This document shows, piece by piece, positions 54,401 to 64,000 of a DNA stretch of 64,000 nt; position 1 is the stretch's first letter, and every line of letters starts with the position of its first letter. The notes beneath the pieces are model-generated. The model saw only the letters and a program-made list of their open reading frames with translations, was not told where the DNA came from and did no database searches. A program made the translations under genes and the position numbers. Origin of the DNA: Candidatus Nitrosotalea sp. TS (lineage in GTDB: Archaea; Thermoproteota; Nitrososphaeria; Nitrososphaerales; Nitrosopumilaceae); assembly GCF_011319465.1 (NCBI RefSeq), contig NZ_RCMB01000002.1:108258-172257 (forward strand), in the 5' to 3' direction.

Positions 54401-55523
54401 TCATCCAAACGTGAACGTGTATATCTGAAATCCTGGCTGGGGTATCAAAGTCAGGGTGTGCGCGCCTGCCTGCTGGGACGAAATGACATTGTATAGTCTA
54501 TTTTCTGACACGTGAACAGTACTATTTTGGGTGTCTTGTCCTGCATCACTTGCTCCGACAGGATTTCCATCAAGCAGCACCTGCACATCAACATTGGGGC
54601 CTGCAGCTACAATGTTGACATCTTTTGCATAGTATGGAAGAACTATCTTGCCAGTGTCAGACGATAACTTCATGCTGTCTTGCAGATTCTGCCAATCTCC
54701 GTCAAGATAGAAATGATCTTGCTGCAAATTGGTGGAAGCGAATATGTTACAGTTTTGTCTGGCTGAAATCCCTCCTTGGTTTCCAATAAAGCTTCGACCT
54801 GACGCAAAGTCATATCCGAAATAAAGTTCTGGTGTTTCTTGATCTGAGAATTCATGTGGCACAAGATCCACTAGCGACATGTTGACATTAACATCCAGTC
54901 CAAGAGCTTGCGAGCGTTGTGCTAATAATTGCTGTATTGTTTTTTCTGTAATATCGTAATCTCCTTCTCCAAAGTGCACATGTCGTATGTGACCCAAGAT
55001 AGTCTGTCATGTATTCAGCAGGCCAGTACCTGTTGCCAAAAGCATCCCACGTACTGTGATCACTGTCTAGCACAACAGGATATGTTATGTTGTATTTTTG
55101 TACTGCCATGTTGACATTGTTGATATTTTTTTCAAATTCAAATTCTGGCGAATGAATTCCAATTATGAGCAATCCCTTGTCTGCATATTTTTCATTCCAT
55201 TCTTTTAGATATGGTAGAGTTCGCAGACAGTTAATGCAACTGTATGTCCAAAAGTCATAGAGCACAACCTTGTTTTTCATAGATTCTTTTAGTGCATCAG
55301 GTGTCGTATTGATGTAGCCTGAAATCCCGACTAGATCAGGTGCTAGCGGATATTGGCTTTCGTCTGTCGGGACAGATGCATTGCCGGAAATTGGTTGAAC
55401 TAGGTTAGAGTTTTCATTTATCTCTGGCTTGTCTAGTGATGTAAAGTATAACGCGATTCCAGCTATTGCTCCTATGATGATTACTCCAGTAATGATTGCG
55501 CTTTTGATCTCTTTTTTTATCAT
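54401..55523 (-). CDS. TlpA/DipZ-type exported thioredoxin with C-terminal domain (frameshifted)
   Basis: About 373 residues. N-terminal membrane anchor (IITGVIIIGAIAGIALYFTS), a thioredoxin domain with the active site WTYSCINCLRTLPYL (CxxC), then a C-terminal domain like the carbohydrate-binding-like end of DipZ (GIVLPYYAKDVN and VQVLLDGNPVG...). Frame shift near 55000. It lies four bases downstream of ccdA, which feeds it electrons. Together they form a split DipZ system for reducing cysteines outside the membrane. Confidence 0.88.
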
Positions 55524-55527
55524 GTTA

Positions 55528-56258
55528 TCATCCTAGCAAGATATTGTTTAGCAGAGGAAAGCTTGCAATGTCTGCCAACTGGTTTGTGTATACCAAGACG
55601 CCAAGTAGTACAATAAGGATCCCATTATGATTGAATAATACTTCAAGTGCTTACTCATAGACTTGATGAATCTTGTAAATCTTGAAAAGAATACGCCCAT
55701 GAGTATGAACGGGATTCCAAGCCCGATTGAATAGCTAAGCAACAAGACAAATGCATGGCCAGGCGAGGTCGCAGCAAGCGTCAAGATGCTGCCAAGAATG
55801 GGGCCTATGCAGGGGGTCCAGCCAGTTGCAAAGGCAAGCCCAAAGACAAAAGATAGCGGATAGCTTGTTTTTGCTCTGCTTGGGATTATCTTTTTTTCAA
55901 AATTTAGCCTTGATATCTTGGAAGACAATAGCATGAAAACTCCAAATGCGATTATTATGATTCCGCCTATGTGGTTAAAGTCGGCAAGCAACTTTCCTGC
56001 GCTGGTTGATACAACACTATTGAGTACCACTCCTAGAACTGAAAAGACAACTGTAAAACCAGCTACGAAAAATACTGTATTTAGCAAAATATTCAATCTG
56101 CTTGCAACAAGATTGACTGTGCCGTTGTTTCGCTGAAGCTCAGACAATGTAGTTCCAGAAATATATGCAAGAAAGGCAGGAATCATGGGTAAAATGCAGG
56201 GAGCAAGAAAAGAGCCCAACCCTGCTACAGCTGCAATCCCTATACTGAGTTCTACCAT
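55528..56258 (-). CDS. ccdA: CcdA-type thiol-disulfide transmembrane transporter (frameshift near end)
   Basis: About 243 residues, six membrane helices. The redox cysteines lie in GLGSFLAPCILPMIPAFLAY and FATGWTPCIGPILGSILTL. The last helix is broken by an indel near 55620; the restored end reads ILIVLLGVLVYTNQLADIA, then a stop four bases before the TlpA gene. Transfers electrons from cytosolic thioredoxin to the outside. Confidence 0.92.
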
Positions 56259-56445
56259 GTAACTAGATCATGTCTTTTTTTATTAATACCTTGTTCCAAA
56301 TCTAATCCAAATCACATCCATTTACTTTACAAAGTTCACTCGGGAAATCATCACAGAATTAGAATACTCTCTAATGTCTGGTCTTATTTTTTATTTATGG
56401 ATCCAAAAAATATTCTAGTTTGCTTATCTCTAATACTGTGTAAAG

Positions 56446-57576
56446 TCATGTGATTCCAAATTTTTTTCCTGCCTTTTCAAACACATCTAATGATCTTGCA
56501 ATGATATCTTCTGTTAACCATGAAGTGACAGAAATTCTAATCCTGGCAGAGCCTAATTCAACAGTAGGATATCTTATTGGCTGTGCAAAGATGCCATTAC
56601 TTGATAGATACTGTCCAAACTCCATTGCTTTTTTCTCATTTCCAATTATTATCGGGAATTATCTGACTCTGAGAGTCTATTTTGTATCCAAGTGATTCGA
56701 GGCCTCTTTGTATCATGTGTATATTTTTCCACAGTTTGATTCTCTTTTGCTCTCGGTTTGAGGATATCTTGTCTAGTGCAGCCTGGACAAGAAAGTTTGG
56801 CAATGCCGAAGTATAGATAAAAGGCCTTGAGGTGTTTACTGCAAGTTCCACAACTTCTTTTTTTGATGCAACATATCCGCCAAATGCACCAAGGCCCTTG
56901 CTAAGGCTGCTAATGTACACGTCTATTTTTTTAGCTACTCCAAGATACTCTGCAGACCCTCTCCCGTCATGCCTGCAACAAAATCCCCATGTGCATCGTC
57001 GAGGATCAAAAACGCACCATGTTTTTCGCACAACTCTGAAATCTCTTTTAACTTTGAAAAATCTCCATTCATTGAAAAAATTCCTTCTGTTACTACAAAT
57101 TTGCGGCGCCTGTCTTTTCCTAGTTTTTTTTCCAGGTCTTGCATGTTGTTGTGTTTGTAGATTGCTTTTTTGCACGCGATAACCTGCAGGAATCTATTAT
57201 GCTTGCATGGTTTAACTCATCACTTAATATCAGATCGTCTTTTTGCGGCAGGATTGAAATGATTCCCAAGTTTGCCATGTATCCAGTTGGAAACGCAAGT
57301 GCAGATTCTTGGCGTTTATGGAGTGCAAGCTTTTTCTCAAGTTTTTTAAATAAACTGTCATTGCCTGCCACAAGTCTTGAGCTTGACTGGACCTGTGTTG
57401 GGATGATTCTGGTGTGCCCTAGTCCAAGATAGTCATTGGATGACAAGTTGACAAGTTTTTCTCCCTTTCATGAAAATGTATGGGCCTGAAACTTTGTTGT
57501 CAAGCAGATTACGATATAGATTCGATTTTTTTATTCCGTCAAGTCTTGCATTTATGAAATTAAGTTTAGGCTTCAA
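56446..57576 (-). CDS. bioF: 8-amino-7-oxononanoate synthase BioF (several frameshifts)
   Basis: PLP enzyme joining pimeloyl-thioester and alanine. About 375 residues: VNLSSNDYLGLG, LEKKLALHKRQESALAFPTG, SDELNHASIIDSCRLSRA, ILDDAHGDFVAGMTG, IYISSLSKGLGAFGGYVASK (the PLP lysine) and, in the last frame, QPIRYPTVELGSARIRISVT. Indels near 57140, 56950 and 56660. TTG start at 57576 overlaps the bioB end by 11 bases. Follows bioB on the same strand. Confidence 0.9.
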
Positions 57577-58546
57577 GGCCTATCTTTGATATCATCTCAA
57601 AGTCCTCAACTGGCGAGTTTCCGCCTATGGTAAGATATCCTCCGGTGATGATTCCGTTTGCGCCTCCAAGGAGTGCTTTTTCCTGTTCGCTTGAGAGGTA
57701 CACTTCTCTGCCTCCTGCTATCTTTAAGATAGTTTTTGGCATTAGAAATCTAAAGACAGCTATTGTGCGCAGAATCTCTGAGAGTGAAAGTCTTGGCTGA
57801 ATCTCAAGCGGGGTTCCTTTTTGTGGGACAAGTATGTTTATGGGACATTCTTCAGGACTAAGATTTGCCAAGTCAAGGCCAAGCTCCAATCTCTGCATTC
57901 TTGTTTCTCCCATGCCAATTATTCCGCCGCAGCACAGCTCAAGCCCTACTTTTTTTACTATTCTATTGGTATTCATCCTGTCGTCATATGTGTGGGTAGT
58001 GCATATTTTAGAAAAGAAACTCCTTGATGCCTCTAGGTTGTGGTTGTATCGTTTCACTCCTAGTTTTTTGAGCTGCATTGCCATGCTTTCATCTATGAAT
58101 CCAAGTGAGCAGTTTACCTCGATTCCAACTTTGTCGTTTATCTCTTCTATGATGTTGCAGATCTGGGAAAAATCGCTCTGGGTTGGGCCGCGCCAGGCGC
58201 ACACAAGACAAAAACTCTTGACGCCGTCCTCTTTTGACATTTTGGCATTTTGAACAATGATATCAGATGGCAACAGCTTGTATGTGTCAATCCCGCTCTT
58301 GTAAAATGCCGACTGGGAGCAAAACGTACAATCCTCTTGGCATTTTCCTTTTTTTGCATTGATTAAAGATTCTACATCCACCAGATTACCGCTAATCTTG
58401 CGAGTGATCTCATTTGCGGCATCTGATAAAAATTGCAGTGACTCGTCTGAAACGTTGACAAGTTTTTCAGCTTCTTGAACTGTAATATTGTATCCTGATA
58501 ATATTTTATCCTTGCATGAAATGATAAATTCACGTTCTGAATTCAT
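57566..58546 (-). CDS. bioB: Biotin synthase BioB
   Basis: Radical-SAM sulfur insertion, last step of biotin synthesis. 326 residues, intact. The CxxxCxxC cluster is in KGKCQEDCTFCSQSAFYKSG; ICGCGIIGMGET-like region and NLxPxECPINILVPQKGTPL follow. Preceded by a BirA-type operator about 40 bases upstream, in its own promoter region after bioA. Confidence 0.97.
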   Translation of the reverse strand: MNSEREFIISCKDKILSGYNITVQEAEKLVNVSDESLQFLSDAANEITRKISGNLVDVESLINAKKGKCQEDCTFCSQSAFYKSGIDTYKLLPSDIIVQNAKMSKEDGVKSFCLVCAWRGPTQSDFSQICNIIEEINDKVGIEVNCSLGFIDESMAMQLKKLGVKRYNHNLEASRSFFSKICTTHTYDDRMNTNRIVKKVGLELCCGGIIGMGETRMQRLELGLDLANLSPEECPINILVPQKGTPLEIQPRLSLSEILRTIAVFRFLMPKTILKIAGGREVYLSSEQEKALLGGANGIITGGYLTIGGNSPVEDFEMISKIGLEA

Positions 58547-58585
58547 AGCATGTTTTTTTGGATTCTATTAATTAAGATTGTTATG

Positions 58586-58614
58586 GTAAACCAGTGTGAA
58601 GTAGACTGGTTTAC
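58586..58614. promoter_or_regulatory. BirA-type biotin operator GTAAACC-N15-GGTTTAC
   Basis: Ten-base arms GTAAACCAGT and ACTGGTTTAC are perfect around nine bases, and the outer words GTAAACC and GGTTTAC are 15 bases apart, matching the bacterial BirA consensus TTGTAAACC-N14/16-GGTTTACAA. It lies in the 96-base bioA-bioB gap, 40 bases before the bioB start and upstream of an AT-rich TATA-like ttaattaata. Predicted to let a biotin protein ligase repress bioB-bioF. Confidence 0.7.
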
Positions 58615-58642
58615 TATTCTAGAACGCTTCCGACTCGAATCA

Positions 58643-59954
58643 CTAAATTTTTTCTGTAACCTTCTTTATGGTATCTATGACACCACTGACCAAAAAGTCA
58701 AGCTCATTTTCAGGTATTGCCAGAGGTGGCACAATCATTACAATCGGGCCAAGCGTTCTTAGGTAAATCTTGTGTTTTTTTGCCTCACTGAAGATCCTCT
58801 GGTGGATTCGTTTTTCAGGCGCGATTGGAGATTTTTTTGTCTTGCTGCTGACAAGCTCTATTGCCATGATCATTCCCTTGTGTCTTACATCGCCCACTAG
58901 ATCCAAGCCTGAAATCTCATCAATGCGTTTCTGAAGGTATGCTGAACTTTTTTTGATCTTTGACATGATGTTGTATTTTTCATAAAGCTCAAGATTTGTA
59001 ATTGCAGTTGCACAAGCTAGCGGATTTCCGGTAAATGTGTGTCCGTGGAAAAAGTGTTTCATTTCTTGGTATTGGCCCAAAAATGAATCATATACTTTCT
59101 TGTTTGCAAGCGTTACTGCAAGTGGCAAATAGCCTGCTGTTAGCATTTTGCCAAATGATACTATGTCAGGTATGCTTTTCTGGCTCTGGTATTCTATCAT
59201 GGAACCCAGTCTTCCAAAACCTGTGGCAATCTCATCTAGTATGAATAAAACACCATATTTTTTGCACAAGGTACCAATTTTTTTCTGAAATCCGTCTGGA
59301 TATATGGTAACGCCGCCGGCTATCTGGGCCCCGCTTTCCATGACAAAGGCTGCAATATTGTCATTTTGCAAAAATGTTTTTTCTATTTTATCTATGCAGT
59401 GGTCTTCAAATTCATCCAAAGTAAAACCATTTGGAATTCTGTAACTGTTTGGAGATGGAGTACTGATTGTAGGAAACAAAGTAGACTTGTATCTTGAAAA
59501 AAATGATGAAACATATCCCAAAGACATTGCGCCAATCGTGTCTCCGTGGTATCCGTTTTCAAGTGTGACAAACTTTGTTTTTTTCCCTCGCCCTTGTTGT
59601 GCCAATATTGTAAGGCCATCTTTGCAGAAACTTCCATGGCAGTAGAGCCGTCATCTGAATAAAACACCTTGTACATGCCAGGTGCCAGTCTGACAAGCTT
59701 TGATGCGAGCTCTTCTGCCTTGTCATTTGTAAGATTGAAAAGAGACGAGTGCTGCAGTTTCTTGTCTGCTTTATCATTGATTTGACTAGCTCATCTCTAG
59801 AGTGTCCCCATACGTTGCACCACATGCTTGCAACACCATCTAACATGCGGTTTCCTTTGGAATCATAAAGCCACATTCCTTTTCCTCGCACAATGACGTC
59901 AAAATTTGGCCACTCGTTCATCTGGGTATATGGGTGCCAAACGTAGCTGCGCAT
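58643..59954 (-). CDS. bioA: Adenosylmethionine-8-amino-7-oxononanoate aminotransferase BioA (frameshifted)
   Basis: PLP aminotransferase making 7,8-diaminononanoate. About 435 residues: YVWHPYTQMNEWPNFDVIVR, DGVASMWCNVWGHSRDELVK, YSDDGSTAMEVSAKMALQYW, LENGYHGDTIGAMSLGYVSS, LFILDEIATGFGRLGSMIEY and SFGKMLTAGYLPLAVT (PLP lysine). Indels near 59600 and 59750. First of the bio genes in transcription order; no bioD follows in the window. Confidence 0.93.
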
Positions 59955-60061
59955 GTGGGAGTCTCTAAACTTGTCGCATTAAAAATGGTATTGCTATTGT
60001 ATTTTGATGTAAAAATATCTGGTCGTATGTTGCTATTCTGTGATGATGAATCTTGTAGCGC

Positions 60062-60681
60062 TTATCTTCCATACAATTCTTTTTCATCGTATGTTAGTGG
60101 AACTGGTGATTCCCAGACTATTAACTTTATAAATTTGAAAACTACTACCTCATCGTCCAAGGATTCTTCAGTAATGTGAACTTTGAGGGATTCTAGTACT
60201 GCTTTGACATACATCAGGACAAACCTTGCCCACTTGCGACCCATATTGGATTCGAAAATCAGAGGTATAGTTTGCTCTATCAACTTTATACCTGAAACTG
60301 GTACCATCCGCAATATTTTCCAACAGCTGAAAAGTAGTTTTCTACAATATTGTCAACATCATAATCCCATCCTCCAAGCGCTGCCAGTTTTTTAGCCATT
60401 CTTGGCGCTATCTTGGATACCTCCCTCATCGATGATTCATTCATGGTCTCAATGATTGCAGAAAATAGCACGTGGGATGTAAGAATGGTGGGTATCATTT
60501 CAAAGCGCTTGTCAAATGATTCGTGTTTTATGAGAATTTTTGCTATGAACGAGTTTAAAGTGAGATCCTTTTCATCTGCCTCCTTTCTTAATTCGTCAAC
60601 TAGCCTGTTTGGCAGTCTTAGGGTAATCCTGTTTGTGCGAAATGTAGTCTTCAATGATTCCAATTGTATGTACCGCGCCAT
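60062..60681 (-). CDS. Ribbon-helix-helix protein with CGWY domain (one frameshift)
   Basis: About 206 residues from ATG 60681. The N-terminal ribbon-helix-helix RITLRLPNRLVDELRKEADE and LTLNSFIAKIL would bind DNA. The C-terminal segment AVGKYCGWYQF and GRKWARFVLMYVKAVLESLK is typical of a thaumarchaeal protein family I know only by its pattern. Frame break near 60295. Possibly a transcription regulator of the adjacent biotin genes or a general one. Confidence 0.75.
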
Positions 60682-60769
60682 GTCTAGGCATATAATATAT
60701 AAAATAACGTGGATGTTCGTCTGGAACAACTTGCGTACTAGTACAAAATATTGAAGAAATGTGGACTAG

Positions 60770-61633
60770 TTAGTAGCACACATGGGATCTTTCCCATGAA
60801 TATTCAAATAACCTAAGCAGGGGCTCGTTCAAAGATTTTGAATCTGACCACATTGCAAAGACATTGTGTGATGGATGCGTAGCATTTCTTAAAAATAACA
60901 TTATCTCATCTCTGTCTTTTATTACAAAACATTGGTTGTCGTTTTCTTCATCTGACATCAACTTGATCTTTTTTTTGTCAAACTCGCTGAGAAAATCAGG
61001 TATTTTCAGTGCAGGAGAAATAATTATTCTTGCATCAATTAATGGTTGGTTGAACATCATTTCGATGATTTCAGAGTGGTAAAATCTTGATATGTCCTTC
61101 TCGCTTCCAAAAACAATTATCTGCTCTCTTGCAGTTTTTATCATGTCTTTAATCTTTGAGTAAATTTGTCCAGTTCCTTCCATTGTTTGCAATCTGTCTT
61201 GTTTTAATTCTGTTGTTTCTATGGCAAATGTAGGTATCTCTTTCCACATCTCTGTTACGCTTTTTTCTTGTTTTGCAAGAATGTTTAGATTTTCTTTTTC
61301 TGTATTGATGAGAGTGGATATTGCCTGCTCTATTGGTAATGCCACGTATCTTGTCGGTGAAGAAAATTCTGCAGTTACAATCCCCTTGCTCTGTAAAGTG
61401 TTGAGAATAAAATATGTTTCAGTCCTTGGCATGCCAAGAGACTTGACAACCTCGGGTGCAGTTTTTGCTCCATATTTTCCCAAGTATATGTATATCTTGG
61501 CTTGATTGTGGGTCAGCCCAAACTTTATCATCTCTTTTTTTACTTTTTCTAATTTTACCTTGTATTCGTATAGACTCGAGTCCTCGTCTGCAGTAAAAAT
61601 TCTAATCTGAGATTCAGCGTCTATTTGTCCCAT
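60770..61633 (-). CDS. TrmB-family transcriptional regulator, 287 aa
   Basis: N-terminal TrmB winged HTH (MIKFGLTHNQAKIYIYLGKY, APEVVKSLGMPRTETYFILN, GIVTAEFSSPTRYVAL), a coiled coil, and a C-terminal phospholipase-D-like effector domain (TAREQIIVFGSEKDISRFYH, AMWSDSKSLNEPLLRLFEYS). Intact. Paralogue of the gene at 61824. Confidence 0.88.
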   Translation of the reverse strand: MGQIDAESQIRIFTADEDSSLYEYKVKLEKVKKEMIKFGLTHNQAKIYIYLGKYGAKTAPEVVKSLGMPRTETYFILNTLQSKGIVTAEFSSPTRYVALPIEQAISTLINTEKENLNILAKQEKSVTEMWKEIPTFAIETTELKQDRLQTMEGTGQIYSKIKDMIKTAREQIIVFGSEKDISRFYHSEIIEMMFNQPLIDARIIISPALKIPDFLSEFDKKKIKLMSDEENDNQCFVIKDRDEIMLFLRNATHPSHNVFAMWSDSKSLNEPLLRLFEYSWERSHVCY

Positions 61634-61737
61634 GTTCCCAACGCTAAAGTTGTTTATGCTAATGTTATTATGGATTTAGATGCAGACTGCGTCAAGTGGC
61701 GTCATTTTTTGTTTCTACAGGATTACTGGGTTCTCAA

Positions 61738-61754
61738 ATGATATTCAATATCAT
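61738..61754. promoter_or_regulatory. Dyad ATGATATT-C-AATATCAT between the TrmB genes
   Basis: Perfect 8-base arms around one base, 105-121 bases upstream of the TrmB gene at 61633 and just downstream of the other. The size and symmetry fit a TrmB operator. Confidence 0.45.
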
Positions 61755-61823
61755 GTCAAATTATTGTTTAGAACTGGTATTGTAAAACCATATCAAGACA
61801 GATTTAATCCCTGAGAAATGAAA

Positions 61824-62679
61824 CTAGTAAACGTTTTCTGAATTTGTCCAGCACAATTCAAATAGCATGCGCATAGAGGCAATCAACGCAGGCGAGTCTG
61901 CCCACATTGCAAAGACATTGTGTGATATGTGATTGGCATTTCTCAGAAAGAACATGACCTCATCAGAGTCACGAACTAGAAAACACAATTCTCCCCATTT
62001 GTTGCCTGGCATGATCTTTATCTTATTTCTGTCAATTTGTCTGGCATGCTCTGGCATTTTCCGTGCAGGTGAAACTATTATCTTAAAATCTGAAATAGAG
62101 TCGGAAAGTAATTCAAAAAAGTCTGCATAGTATAATCTTGAAAGATCCTTTTCAGTACAAAAAAGACATAGTTCATCTTTTGTATTATTTATGAGACTCT
62201 TGATTTTGCTGTTTATCTGTGGTGTGCCCTGAAGCATTTGCATCTTTTCTTTTTTCGTGTCGCTTGTCTCAACCATGAAAGCTGGTATTTCGTTCCACAG
62301 TTCGGTCAATTCTCGCTCTTGCATTGCAAGAACCTTTACTTTTTCCTGCTCTGACTTTACAAGCGTTAAAATCGCTTCCCCAATTGGTCAGTGTAGAATA
62401 TTTTGTCGGTGTGGAAAATTCTGCTGTGACTATGCCTTTGTTTTGCAAAGTGTTGATGATAAAATATGTTTCAGTTCTTGGTATCTCTAATGCCTTTGAT
62501 ACCTCAGGTGCACTCTTTTGACCATATTTTCCTAGGTAGATGAATACTCTGGCTTGATTCTGACTCAAACCAAATTTCAAAAGCTCTGCCTTTACTTGCT
62601 CCATCTTAATTTTATATGGGTATAATTTAGAATCTGACTCGGAAAGAAAGATGGATGTTATTTCTTGTTGATCATTCAA
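61824..62679 (-). CDS. TrmB-family transcriptional regulator, paralogue (frameshifted)
   Basis: About 285 residues. HTH LLKFGLSQNQARVFIYLGKY and SAPEVSKALEIPRTETYFII, then after an indel near 62390 a coiled coil and effector domain QERELTELWNEIPAFMVETS ... CLFCTEKDLSRLYYADFFEL, FALRNANHISHNVFAMWADS-like end. Nearly the same layout as the gene at 60770; a tandem duplication with diverged effector part. Confidence 0.85.
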
Positions 62680-62839
62680 TTAAACTCACTTGATGTACAT
62701 GTAATCATACAATATAACTATCAAGATGAATCCATCAGTACGATTTCTTCTATAGACTTAAAACTAATGAGAGAAGTTTTCGTCTGATAACAACTAACGT
62801 GAAACAAAAATGTACCATGCATTCTTACGTTGAGATTTT

Positions 62840-63070
62840 TTATCCCTGATTTGAAGTACGGTTGATTTTTTCTGCCAGAGCTAATTTTGCGTTAGTAATG
62901 TCCCACAAGGCATTTTCAATTCTAGCCAAGTGTTCGTTTATTCCTCCGATGTCATTTCTCAGAGACCTTAGCTTGATTGCTTCCACTTCTAGCGTAATGT
63001 CTGCAAGATACTCTGTAAATGCATCTGAGAAAGAAGCGCCTTTTTGTTTTAAAGTAATATCTCGTACCAA
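62840..63070 (-). CDS. Hypothetical helical protein, 76 aa
   Basis: A charged helical protein with GASFSDAFTEYLADITLEVE and GGINEHLARIENALWDITNA, no signal or membrane segment. Family unknown. Probably part of the same strand's group as the coiled-coil gene at 63197. Confidence 0.5.
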   Translation of the reverse strand: MVRDITLKQKGASFSDAFTEYLADITLEVEAIKLRSLRNDIGGINEHLARIENALWDITNAKLALAEKINRTSNQG

Positions 63071-63196
63071 ATATCTCTATTTTCAAATTATGTCTGGCAA
63101 GTATAAAAATACGGTCTGCCAATAATGGAAATTACTGATTCACACTACTAAATGCTAATTTTTCACCATTTTTGGGAAATAAATGTGCTACTTTTG

Positions 63197-63944
63197 TCAG
63201 TCTAAAAATCGCTTGAAACTATCAAACTCATTTGGTGTAAGGTCGCTTCTGCCCCTTGAATCTAACATTTTCTTCATTTTTTCGAATTTTTCTGCAAGTA
63301 AGGAAAGATCTATGGGCTGTCCAGTTTCATCGTTTTTCAATCCGATATAGTACTTTAGCCTCTCTTCGAATTTATCTGGCGTGATTTCTTTAATCAGTAC
63401 TTCTCCAGTAGCTATGATTTTGGCCATGCGCTCTCTTTCTCTTTGCTCAAGGTTATTTTTTTCGTCTTCCATTATCTGCTTGTGATTTTCATAACCTGTT
63501 TTGATGTCTTCTAACTGGGTTTCTAATTTAGTAAGAACGTCATTTACGACTTCAAAAGCTACCTGCTCTTTTCCTGCGCTTGTTTGAGCCTCCTTTGACG
63601 TCTTTGAACCTTTTTGCTTGCGGGGTTAATTCTTCGAACTGTTCGGCTGCAACTAGTTTCACAACCATTGGTTTTGAAGTTTTTTTTGCTACCAATCCAA
63701 ATGCCACAAGACCGATTCCTGTCCAAACCAGTCCTATTAGCAAATATTGTACGACTGCAATTACTGCGCTCAGATGTGGATATCCCATCTGGCGCAACAT
63801 CGATACACCACTTAAGGTGTTGCCTCCTGTCATTGAAACAACAAAAGAGTGCACTGATTGAGATAGGAACTGTGGAGCATAATAGTACGATGGGATTGAA
63901 ATTGTGGCAAGTAAGCGCCCAACAATTACTGGTATGGATTTCAT
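63197..63944 (-). CDS. Membrane protein with long cytosolic coiled coil (one frameshift)
   Basis: About 248 residues. The N-terminal part has two membrane segments (SIPVIVGRLLATISIPSYYY; VIAVVQYLLIGLVWTGIGLV) and KKTSKPMVVKLVAAEQFEEL. A break near 63598 leads to a coiled coil (DVLTKLETQLEDIKTGYENH, KNNLEQRERERMAKIIATGE) and an alpha-helical end. An ATG at 63944 starts it. Function unknown; architecture is like membrane-anchored SHOCT-type or filament-like scaffolds. Confidence 0.6.
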
Positions 63945-64000
63945 TATCTATTCGGCATGTCAAAAACTAATATTCACTTGTTTGTAATATGAAATGACAC

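Noticed and set aside
1..64000. CRISPR array
   Set aside because: No series of regularly spaced repeats with unique spacers was seen. The 20-bp array at 32822 is too short and has palindromic operator character, and the four palindromes at 50-54 kb are irregularly spaced.

Overview
The window is a piece of an archaeal chromosome, almost certainly from an ammonia-oxidiser-type Nitrososphaerota (Thaumarchaeota; Nitrosopumilales-like). The grounds are archaeal ribosomal proteins in archaeal order (with S4e and the RNase P subunit Rpp29), a 20S proteasome alpha subunit, a CdvB/ESCRT-III protein, a DUF371 protein, TrmB and AsnC regulators, PEFG-type surface proteins, PWIKNNAxWW repeat proteins, CGWY ribbon-helix-helix proteins, and AT-rich TATA boxes about 25 nt upstream of start codons (leaderless transcripts). 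No bacterial operons or Shine-Dalgarno pattern dominate.

Layout. 0-10.5 kb: iron alcohol dehydrogenase, an SPFH/zinc-ribbon cluster, glycerate kinase, citrate synthase, a DHH phosphoesterase and RidA. 10.5-24.6 kb: accessory envelope region with secreted and membrane proteins (two with PEFG C-termini, two with PWIK repeats), a DUF255 thioredoxin protein, and a divergent regulator/membrane-protein pair sharing an unusual motif. 24.7-32.7 kb: tRNA-Thr, cupin, methyltransferase, CBS and rhomboid proteins, and purS, purQ, purL, purF. 32.8-38 kb: an insert in the purine region with a MNT-HEPN toxin-antitoxin operon, an ArsR-SRPBCC pair and a copper regulator/ATPase pair, each with clear palindromic operators; purC follows. 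39-42 kb: DUF371, proteasome alpha, an RNA methyltransferase, then a 198-bp IS6-like miniature element just before rpl3. 42.3-50.2 kb: ribosomal protein operon from L3 to L6 plus tRNA-Asn. 50.3-54.4 kb: accessory stretch with a repeated palindrome, a Fic/Doc toxin with a tiny antitoxin, a transposase relic, a small HExxH protein and CdvB. 54.4-60 kb: TlpA/CcdA thiol-redox pair and the biotin genes bioA, bioB, bioF with a BirA-type operator. 60-64 kb: a ribbon-helix-helix protein, two tandem TrmB-like regulators and coiled-coil membrane proteins.

Functionally, biotin synthesis (needed by the acyl-CoA carboxylase of the thaumarchaeal 3-hydroxypropionate/4-hydroxybutyrate cycle), the alcohol dehydrogenase (a candidate for that cycle) and citrate synthase concern carbon metabolism; the pur genes cover several steps to IMP.

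Important caveat: about 35 genes, including essential ribosomal proteins L3, L4, L29, S3 and S4e, PurL, BioA and BioF, are broken by single-base indels, often in homopolymers. This is best explained by uncorrected sequencing error. I give whole-gene coordinates and name the break points.
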